From: Pontiella desulfatans
GTDB taxonomy: Bacteria; Verrucomicrobiota; Kiritimatiellia; Kiritimatiellales; Pontiellaceae
Assembly (NCBI RefSeq): GCF_900890425.1
Contig: NZ_CAAHFG010000003.1
Span: forward strand, 682,001-746,000
Length of the DNA: 64,000 bases
Reading direction: 5' to 3'
The position numbers and the translations under genes are program-made. Under the pieces are notes generated by a model. The model made no database searches, was not told the DNA's origin, and was given only the letters and a program-made list of their open reading frames with translations. Below are positions 54,556-61,460 of the stretch, piece after piece. The number at the start of each line of letters is the position of its first letter. The stretch's first letter is position 1.

Positions 54556-55069
54556 ATGCAGGGATCTTTGAAGGGAATCGCATTTCTATTCGGCACATGG
54601 GCATTGCTCGCGGCGGGGACTGAAGCAAAGCGTCCAAACGTGATTGTGATCATGACGGATGACACCGGGAACAACATTGGCTATCAGGGTAATCCGCATG
54701 TCAAAACACCGCATATCGATAAGATGGCGTCGGAGGGGGTGAGCCTGAGCAATTTTCATCAGATGCCGATGTGTACGACATCGCGGGCGGGGCTGATGTC
54801 CGGTCAATATGCGGAACACACCGGCGCGTGGCGCACCAGCCTGGGCCGCACGATGATGCGCGGCGATGTCTACACGGTTGCCGAAGTTTTCCGGGATCAT
54901 GGCTATGCCACCGGGCACTATGGAAAATGGCCGGCCGCATATCGCGGAAATCATCGCCACCCATTGGGAGGGCGGTGAAGAAGAAGCCATTCAGATATCC
55001 AATCAGGTTGCGGTAAATTCGGTGAGCACCAAGAAAAAGGACGTCGAATCGGCGAAACGCGGAAAATAA
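54556..55069 (+). pseudogene. Sulfatase with internal deletion and frameshift
   Basis: The signal peptide and the first 125 residues are those of an S1 sulfatase: RPNVIVIMTDDTGNN (D35/D36), the formylglycine motif C73-T-T-S-R77 and GHYGKW. Directly after that the sequence jumps to what looks like the last about 50 residues of such a protein, but in a different frame: HIAEIIATHWEGG...AIQISNQVAVNSVSTKKK and a stop at 55069. The N-terminal frame stops at 54978. About two-thirds of the enzyme is missing, so it is inactive. It heads the sulfatase operon, and its intact leader and promoter probably still drive the two downstream genes. Confidence 0.8.
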
Positions 55070-55139
55070 TGACGAATGAAACGTGAGGCGTGAAAAAGAA
55101 AATCACGGCTCAATCGCCACGCATCACGAAGGTTAATTT

Positions 55140-56537
55140 ATGAAAAACACATTGATTGTTCTTAGTCTGTTAGGTTCGGCCTTGTTTGCGGACGCGGCGA
55201 AGCCCAACATCATTCTGATGATGGCCGATGATTTGGGCTACGGCGACACCGGCTTCAACGGCAACACGATCATCCAGACGCCGCATCTCGACCAGATGGC
55301 GAAGGATGGAATTAAACTCACTCATTTTTATGCCGGCAATTCGGTCTGTTCGCCGACCCGCGGCACCTTCCTGACGGGACGGCATCATCATCGCTATGGT
55401 ATTTGGACTGCGAACGTCGGACATCTTCCGAAACAGGAAATTACTTTAGCGAGCATGCTCAAGGAACAAGGTTACACCACGGGACATTTTGGCAAGTGGC
55501 ATTTGGGCACGCTCGATAAGGTCATTTCCTCTAAAGGGGCCAAGCGCAAGCCCGCGGAAAACTTCGCGCCGCCGTGGCAGCGCGACTACGACCGCTCATT
55601 CGTCACCGAATCCGCGGTGAACACCTGGAATCCAGGCGCTGGAAACCGAGCAAAAAACAATCCGTTTTACGAGAACGGGAAGGCACTGGATCCCGATGAT
55701 CCCACACTGGCTGGCGGCGCCGCCCGCGTGGTGGTGGATCGCGCGGTGCCCTTCATGGAGCAGGCCGTAAAGGACGGCAAGCCCTTCCTGTCCGTGGTCT
55801 GGTTCCACGCGCCGCACGAGGACATCGAGGCGGGGCCGGACTATTTGAAAATGTATGAGGAGCATGGAGAAGGCGCGCATTATTATGGATGCATCACCGA
55901 ACTCGATGAACAGGTCGGCCGTATCCGCGCGAAAGTTGAAGAACTGGGAATTTCGGACAACACCCTGATTTTTTTCTGTTCGGATAACGGCCCGGAGGGT
56001 AAGACGCCTGCAAAACGCCGGCAGGGGGTGACCAGCGGGTTGCGCGGTCGCAAACGCGATCTGTACGACGGCGGCGTGCGCGTTCCGGCGCTGGCCTGCT
56101 GGCCCGGAAAACTCGCGGCGGGAACCGAGTCTGATGTTCCGTTGTCCACGCTCGATTACTTTCCAACCCTTGGAAACCTTACTGGGTATGAGATGCCGGA
56201 TGCGCGGCCGATTGACGGGCAGAATATCTGGCCGATCCTTGCGGGCGAAATGGATCAACGTGAAAAAGCGATACCGTTCATTCGCGGCAACGAGGTTTCA
56301 TTGGTTGATGGAGAGTTCAAGCTTCTGCTGCCCAAGGGCGAGCTCTATGATCTTTCCAAGGATTGGAGCGAAGAAAACAATGTTGCGGCGGCGCACCCCG
56401 AACGTGTTGAACGCATGAGCCGCGAAATCGCCGAATTGCTCGAAAGCTTTAAAACCAGCCACGCCGGAGCGGATTACAACGATCCGGAATTCAAACCGGT
56501 TGGAAAATGGAAGAACGTAGGGAGTAAAAAGAAATGA
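55140..56537 (+). CDS. Exported type I sulfatase
   Basis: Signal peptide at residues 1-19. PNIILMMADDLGYGDTGFNG (D30/D31 metal site), the formylglycine motif C70-S-P-T-R74 then TGRHHHR, GKWHLGTLDK near residue 121, and a FFCSDNGPEG strand carrying the late metal ligands. CSPTR has Thr in place of the more common Ser; such variants occur in S1 sulfatases. At 465 residues the length is normal. It is 70 nt after the broken sulfatase and overlaps the next by 4 bp, so it belongs to the same operon. Confidence 0.93.
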   Translation: MKNTLIVLSLLGSALFADAAKPNIILMMADDLGYGDTGFNGNTIIQTPHLDQMAKDGIKLTHFYAGNSVCSPTRGTFLTGRHHHRYGIWTANVGHLPKQEITLASMLKEQGYTTGHFGKWHLGTLDKVISSKGAKRKPAENFAPPWQRDYDRSFVTESAVNTWNPGAGNRAKNNPFYENGKALDPDDPTLAGGAARVVVDRAVPFMEQAVKDGKPFLSVVWFHAPHEDIEAGPDYLKMYEEHGEGAHYYGCITELDEQVGRIRAKVEELGISDNTLIFFCSDNGPEGKTPAKRRQGVTSGLRGRKRDLYDGGVRVPALACWPGKLAAGTESDVPLSTLDYFPTLGNLTGYEMPDARPIDGQNIWPILAGEMDQREKAIPFIRGNEVSLVDGEFKLLLPKGELYDLSKDWSEENNVAAAHPERVERMSREIAELLESFKTSHAGADYNDPEFKPVGKWKNVGSKKK

Positions 56538-58081
56538 AAAAATCAGCTTTAATCGCCGCGATTGGCTTATCCGCCGCGATAACCGCTAGCGCCGCAAAAC
56601 CAAACATCATCTATATTCTGGCCGACGACATGGGGCCGGGCGATGTGATGGCCTATAACAAGGATTGTAAGTTCCCGACGCCGCATCTCGACCGTATGGC
56701 CGCCGAGGGCATGAAGTTCATGGACGCGCATTCGAATTCGAGCGTTTGCACCCCCACACGATACGGCATCCTGACGGGGCGCTACGCCTGGCGCACGTTT
56801 CTGAAAACCGGTGTGGAGCATGGGCATGACATGCACATGATCCATCCGGACCGCGAAACCGTCGCCTCATTTCTTAAGAAGCAGGGATATAATACGGCCT
56901 GCGTCGGCAAGTGGCATCTGGGGATGGACTGGACCAGCACCGATGGCAAGGAGATTGCTCAAACCATGCCGCGTAATGTGGATTTTTCTGCGCCCATGAA
57001 AAACTGCCCGCTGGATGTCGGGTTCGATTATTTTTTCGGGATTGCGGCGTCGCTCAATATGGACCCGCACGCCTATATCGATGGCAGGCTGGCTCAGGGT
57101 ACGCTGGAGTTTTTGGAGGATAAGGAAGCGGTCAAAGCGCGAGGTTTTATTGGTGCCAAGCCGGGCTGGGCCGCGAAGGAATTTGTTCAAAGCCAGGTGC
57201 TGCCCGACTTTACGCGTAAAACCTGCGATTGGATTCGTAAAAATGCCGATCAGCCGTTTTTTGTCTACATGCCGCTTAACTCGCCGCATTCGCCGATTGT
57301 TCCGAGTTCCGCATTTGAAGGAAAGAGCGGGATTACCCCGCATGGTGATTTCTGTATGGAAACCGACTGGGCGGTGGGCGAAGTGCTGAATACCCTCGAC
57401 GAGCTGGGCGTGGCGGATAATACGATCGTGATCTTTACAGCCGATAACGGGACGTCGCCTGGATCAAAATTCGAGCACGCGCAGGCAAAAGGCCATTACT
57501 CGAGCTGGATGTATCGCGGTCTTAAAGGGACGACCTGGGAGGGCGGGCACCGCGTTCCGTTCCTCGTCCGTTGGCCGGAGGGCGTGAAATCCGGAGCGGT
57601 TTCCGATCAACTGATTTGCACCACGGATCTGATAGCGACCGTTGCCGAGCTTGCGAGCGTGGAGCTTCCGGAAAACGTTGGCGAGGACAGCGTGAGTTTT
57701 CTGCCGGCGCTGAAAGGAAAGGCCATTCCAAACATTGGAAGTCGTGGTGTCGTGCACCATTCCGATTCGGGGCAGTTTTCCATCCGGCGCGGTAAGTGGA
57801 AACTTTTGTTCGATAATCACGGTGGTTCACGTCGAAAGAATCCGAAGGATAAACCCGTAATTAATTCCGCCGATCTTTTGCTGTTCGATATGCAAAACGA
57901 CGTGGAAGAAACCACGAATGTGGCCGCAGAGCATCCGGAAGTGGTCGATGGACTGAAACGGTTGCTGGCGGAATATGTTAACAACGGGCGCAGCACGCCC
58001 GGCGTGCCACAAACGAACGATCCCGTCCGCGGCAATAAAAAGTGGACACAGATCGAGGTGGTTAAGGAATATTTGAACTGA
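56534..58081 (+). CDS. Exported type I sulfatase
   Basis: Signal peptide at residues 1-20. PNIIYILADDMGPGD (D31/D32), the formylglycine motif C72-T-P-T-R76 followed by TGRYAWR, GKWHLGMDW near residue 116, and FTADNGTSPG late in the core. The GVEHGHDMHMIHPDRETV and NSPHSPIVPSS segments are typical of S1 sulfatases resembling arylsulfatase A. At 515 residues the length is normal. Its ATG overlaps the previous stop (ATGA), so translation is coupled. Last gene of the sulfatase operon. Confidence 0.93.
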   Translation: MKKSALIAAIGLSAAITASAAKPNIIYILADDMGPGDVMAYNKDCKFPTPHLDRMAAEGMKFMDAHSNSSVCTPTRYGILTGRYAWRTFLKTGVEHGHDMHMIHPDRETVASFLKKQGYNTACVGKWHLGMDWTSTDGKEIAQTMPRNVDFSAPMKNCPLDVGFDYFFGIAASLNMDPHAYIDGRLAQGTLEFLEDKEAVKARGFIGAKPGWAAKEFVQSQVLPDFTRKTCDWIRKNADQPFFVYMPLNSPHSPIVPSSAFEGKSGITPHGDFCMETDWAVGEVLNTLDELGVADNTIVIFTADNGTSPGSKFEHAQAKGHYSSWMYRGLKGTTWEGGHRVPFLVRWPEGVKSGAVSDQLICTTDLIATVAELASVELPENVGEDSVSFLPALKGKAIPNIGSRGVVHHSDSGQFSIRRGKWKLLFDNHGGSRRKNPKDKPVINSADLLLFDMQNDVEETTNVAAEHPEVVDGLKRLLAEYVNNGRSTPGVPQTNDPVRGNKKWTQIEVVKEYLN

Positions 58082-58111
58082 GGTGCGGGCAATGCTTCTT
58101 TGCCGGGTAAT

Positions 58112-58229
58112 CAACGTTTCCCTGCGCTCCGCTCCGGGTAAACGTTCTCTACACCGATCGGCATATGATCTAAGTTGGAGACTATATCGACCAGGTGTAG
58201 CGATCGCTTACCTGAAAGGAAGCGATGTC
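58112..58229. repeat. Left copy of the RAYT-associated palindromic repeat
   Basis: Contains nested hairpins: AACGTTT paired with AAACGTT, CTACACC paired with GGTGTAG, and ATCGCTT paired with AAGCGAT. It is a direct repeat of 58736-58852, nearly identical at both ends and variable in the middle. Its right end touches the stop codon of the RAYT gene. Confidence 0.85.
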
Positions 58230-58686
58230 AGAAGAAGAGAGGGGTTGCTTCTCCCTGATAGGGCCAGTCTTCAGGTTTTTCCACAAGTTTTGCCCGTGCA
58301 GGATTTTGAAGAACATAATTCCACTTTTCAGCATAACTTTCACTATGCCGAAGGACGTGGTCGAAAAATCCGGGCTGCCAATGGGGCTGAGGGTTTTCAA
58401 TAGCCGCAGATATAGATCGTTTCAGCAGTCTGACCGTTGTGCCGAGTTTGTTCTGTCGGCTGATCCGGATAAATACATGAATATGATCGGGCATGATGAC
58501 ATAGCGACCGAAAGCCGCACCGTGATCGCGCGCCTGTTCAGCGAAAGCCTGAAATTTTTGGTGCGCGGGTTCTGTCGCGAGGATCGGTTTCCGGTCGAAG
58601 GTTGAAAAGGTAATGAAGTAGATGGGCGAATCGTAGGAGTGAAACAGGTTTTCAAGTCTGCGCGGTTTTCGGGGTTGCGGTTTCAT
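58228..58686 (-). CDS. REP-associated tyrosine transposase (RAYT, Y1/IS200-like)
   Basis: A single-strand DNA transposase of the HUH type. The 152-residue sequence has the metal-binding motif VIMPDHIHVFI (H68, H70) and the catalytic Tyr in SESYAEKWNYVLQNP (Y118), then the typical PEDWPYQGEA end. It is intact. It is bracketed by two direct copies of a palindromic repeat, the layout seen when a RAYT maintains REP sequences. These enzymes are vertically kept and single-copy in many genomes, so this may be a domesticated repeat-maintenance gene. Confidence 0.92.
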   Translation of the reverse strand: MKPQPRKPRRLENLFHSYDSPIYFITFSTFDRKPILATEPAHQKFQAFAEQARDHGAAFGRYVIMPDHIHVFIRISRQNKLGTTVRLLKRSISAAIENPQPHWQPGFFDHVLRHSESYAEKWNYVLQNPARAKLVEKPEDWPYQGEATPLFF

Positions 58687-58735
58687 GGTTGGAAGACATT
58701 TAAAGTATACAGACTTGTAAAGTGTTAGGGCGAAG

Positions 58736-58852
58736 CAACGTTTCCCTACGCTGCGCTCCGGGTAAACGTTCTCTACACCATTGGGTATGTTCTCTAAGGG
58801 CTGTGTTTCTCTGGACGGTGTAGCGATCGCTTACCTGAAAGGAAGCGATGTC
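58736..58852. repeat. Right copy of the RAYT-associated palindromic repeat
   Basis: Direct repeat of 58112-58229. The ends match with few differences (for example CCCTGCGCT against CCCTACGCT), while the internal 45 or so bases between CTACACC and GGTGTAG differ. The stems are kept. Confidence 0.85.
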
Positions 58853-58886
58853 TCGCAGGAAAATAGGCATAAATGTAAATTTCAGC

Positions 58887-58914
58887 ATCAAAGTTATTGC
58901 CCCTTGAAGCGTTA
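58887..58914 (+). promoter_or_regulatory. Regulon promoter motif for the GH29 gene at 58962
   Basis: ATCAAA, 14 nt, AAGCGTTA, ending 47 nt before the start. The octamer deviates in its first two bases. Confidence 0.5.
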
Positions 58915-58961
58915 ATTATTCAGGAACTGTTTATTTTAGAGGGTACAACGAAGGAAAATTT

Positions 58962-60482
58962 ATGAAGTCAATCATCACAGGTTTACTGCTGGGAACAACC
59001 GTTTGTGTTGCGTCAGCCGCATTTGAAGGAAGCTGGGAGTCGCTGTCGCAGCAGGATATTCCGGAATGGATGCAGGATGCCAAGTTCGGCGTATATACGC
59101 ACTGGAGCGTCTTTTCGGTGCCGGCCATGGGCGGGCCGGATTATATTAAGAATCTCTACAGTGGCCCGGATAAGGATGTGAAGGGCATCTATTCCCACCA
59201 TGTTGAAAAATATGGCACGCTGGATCAATTCGGGTACAAGGATTTTGTGCCCATGTTCACGGCGGAAAAGTTCAATGCCGATGAGTGGGTGGGGCTGATG
59301 CACGAGGCCGGCGCAAGGTTCGGTGGCATTCTCTTGGTACACCATGACGGTTTCTGCCTGTGGGATTCGGAGTTCACGCAGTGGAATTCGATGGATAAAG
59401 GGCCTAAACGGGACATCTATGGCGAGATTGCTACCGCGGTCGGAAAATATGACGACATGAAGTTGCTGGCGACCTTCCATCACGAGCGCACCTTTGGCTA
59501 TTCCACCGGATTCTTGTCCAAATCCAAAACCCCGATGGAAGAGAAGAAAACGTGGGACGTCTACGATCCGGCCTATAACGATTTTTACTGGAATGAAGAA
59601 GTCGGCGCATCCGGTGAAAAATTTGCGGCGGATTGGGAAAATAAGATCAAGGAAGTGGTCGATAAGTATCAGCCGGACTGCATCTGGTTTGATGGCATCG
59701 ATACTAAGAAGGGCGTGCTCCCCGAACAGATGGTGCTCGATACCTTTGCCTACTACTACAACGAATCCATTAAGCGCGGCCAGGAACCGATTATCTGTAA
59801 CAAACATGCTGGCGACTTTAACTTTCCGGAGGAGTTTGGCATGCGCTGCTTTGAAAATGCGCGCGAAATGCCCTACGACGTCGGACCGTGGTTCCTCAGC
59901 GACCGCGCCATCGCGTATCCCTGGAGCTATGTTGAAAACAAAAAGTATAAAGATGGTCCAGACTACCACACCCGCAGCCTGATCGACCTCGTTTCCCGCG
60001 GCGGCGTTTTCCTGCTTTCGCTCACCCCGAAAGGCGATGGCTCCATCCCACCGGAAGAAGTGGCCATCATGAAAGGCATGGGCCGCTGGTTGAAAGTCAA
60101 TTCCGAGGCGATTCATGCCACCCGTCCATGGAAGGTATATGCCGAAGGTACAGCCGACATGAGCGACAGAAAGAAAAGTAAGTCCGGGAAGGATATGCCG
60201 GTGTGGAACTACCGTCTGCCCTGGACTGCGCAGGACATCCGTTTTACGCAGTCCAAGGATGGCAAGACGGTGTATGCTATTTCGCTCAACTGGCCGGAAG
60301 ACGGCAAGGTGGTGGTCAAAAACCTGAAAGCCGGTTCGGAGTACTATCCGGAGGAAATCAAATCCGTTTCCATGGTCGGTTCCGATGAAAAACTGAAGTG
60401 GACCCGCACGGAGGAAGGGTTGGAAGTGACCTTCCCGCAGGAGAAACCGTGCGAATGGGCTTTTGCTTTGAAGATTCAATAA
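58962..60482 (+). CDS. Exported alpha-L-fucosidase, GH29
   Basis: Signal peptide at residues 1-20. Motifs: EWMQDAKFGVYTHWSVFSV (35-53), FGGILLVHHDGFCLWDS (120-136), LLATFHHERTFGY (168-180), and the nucleophile in YQPDCIWFDG (D244). LVSRGGVFLLSLTPKGDGSI closes the barrel, followed by a C-terminal sandwich. Overall layout is closest to the gene at 46205. At 506 residues the length is normal. It is 10 nt before the DUF3472 gene, so the two form a pair. Confidence 0.93.
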   Translation: MKSIITGLLLGTTVCVASAAFEGSWESLSQQDIPEWMQDAKFGVYTHWSVFSVPAMGGPDYIKNLYSGPDKDVKGIYSHHVEKYGTLDQFGYKDFVPMFTAEKFNADEWVGLMHEAGARFGGILLVHHDGFCLWDSEFTQWNSMDKGPKRDIYGEIATAVGKYDDMKLLATFHHERTFGYSTGFLSKSKTPMEEKKTWDVYDPAYNDFYWNEEVGASGEKFAADWENKIKEVVDKYQPDCIWFDGIDTKKGVLPEQMVLDTFAYYYNESIKRGQEPIICNKHAGDFNFPEEFGMRCFENAREMPYDVGPWFLSDRAIAYPWSYVENKKYKDGPDYHTRSLIDLVSRGGVFLLSLTPKGDGSIPPEEVAIMKGMGRWLKVNSEAIHATRPWKVYAEGTADMSDRKKSKSGKDMPVWNYRLPWTAQDIRFTQSKDGKTVYAISLNWPEDGKVVVKNLKAGSEYYPEEIKSVSMVGSDEKLKWTRTEEGLEVTFPQEKPCEWAFALKIQ

Positions 60483-60492
60483 CGGACACCGA

Positions 60493-61293
60493 ATGCTTTG
60501 CCGTAGAAAAGCCCTTTTATACGCGGCAGGCCTGTCTACTGCCTCAAGGGTTATAGGCGGGGAAGACGTGCATCTGAAGGCTGTTTATGCATCGGCGGTT
60601 TCCCCGGTAAAGAAAATCATGGCATTATACCGTGAGATAGAAGCGGTAGAGGTTCCGCCGGGGACCTATTCCTCGATCAGCTTTAACGGGGGCTATGTCG
60701 GGCTGGCCTCGCCGGGACGACGTGCAAAGCATCTTAACTTTTCCATCTGGGATACCAAGGAAAAGGGCAGGGTGATCGGGGAAGCGGAGCTGGTCGAGGC
60801 CTCAACGCTCGGAAAGCCGCGGAACCACCGCTTTGGTCATGAAGGCTCCGGATTCCACTCTGAACTGGACTATGCATGGAAACCGGGTGTGCGCTATAAG
60901 GTATTTGTCGCGGTGGCTCATACCGGCGGTCAGACGATCTACACCGCCTGGTTTGGTATTGCCGGAACGAAGGAGTGGAAGCTGATTGCCCGGATCAAAC
61001 GTCCGGGCATTCACAGCCTTCAAAAGTCAGGCGGTTTTCTGGAGCATGTCGGGAAAAAGAATCCTGACTTGACGCGTTCAACCGCCTTTAACGGCGGGTG
61101 GGTGTCTGATGGGGCTGCATGGCATCGGATCCATAAAGTGCGTTTTACCTGCAAGGATCCAACTGCTGCTGATGCGGTTCTGCGAAACGATCAGGTCCTG
61201 ATCCGGATTGGACAGGGGCTCACATCAGCCGTCGGTTCTTCTCATGTATTTGATGTGACGCCCTGCCCTATGCCGGTCTTGCCGGAATTATAA
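60493..61293 (+). CDS. DUF3472-domain protein
   Basis: A 266-residue protein with the DUF3472 order: NGGYVGLASPGRRAKHLNFS, IWDTKEKGRV, FGHEGSGFHSELDYAWKPG, VRYKVFVAVAHTGGQ, TAWFGIAGTKEWKLIARIKR and ending with SGGFLEHVGKKN. Members are often found with glycoside hydrolases and DUF5077 modules, and are thought to act on or bind polysaccharides; activity is not established. The N-terminus RRKALLYAAGLSTAS looks like a weak export signal. It follows the GH29 gene by 10 nt and is probably co-transcribed. Confidence 0.7.
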   Translation: MLCRRKALLYAAGLSTASRVIGGEDVHLKAVYASAVSPVKKIMALYREIEAVEVPPGTYSSISFNGGYVGLASPGRRAKHLNFSIWDTKEKGRVIGEAELVEASTLGKPRNHRFGHEGSGFHSELDYAWKPGVRYKVFVAVAHTGGQTIYTAWFGIAGTKEWKLIARIKRPGIHSLQKSGGFLEHVGKKNPDLTRSTAFNGGWVSDGAAWHRIHKVRFTCKDPTAADAVLRNDQVLIRIGQGLTSAVGSSHVFDVTPCPMPVLPEL

Positions 61294-61460
61294 TTCGCGC
61301 CCACGAGAGGGTGTTACGCCGTGCAGGGCCGAAGCGGCCATGGAGGGCCCCTTTGTAATAACCGGCACTATGTTTCAGCACGGCAGGCTTGCAGAGCTGA
61401 TGGAGCAGATGCTGAGGCCCCATACTGGCGGCCGCAGCATTCGGCTGCTTATCCCATCGT

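Noticed and set aside
58083-58605. + strand frames over the RAYT gene
   Set aside because: They are shadows of the RAYT and its repeats; the HUH motif and catalytic Tyr are on the minus strand.
58112-58852. CRISPR-like array
   Set aside because: Only two long repeats flank a gene; no short regular spacers here or elsewhere in the window.
59013-60479. A 488-codon minus-strand frame opposite the GH29 gene
   Set aside because: It mirrors the codon bias of the GH29 gene, and the + strand has all GH29 motifs.
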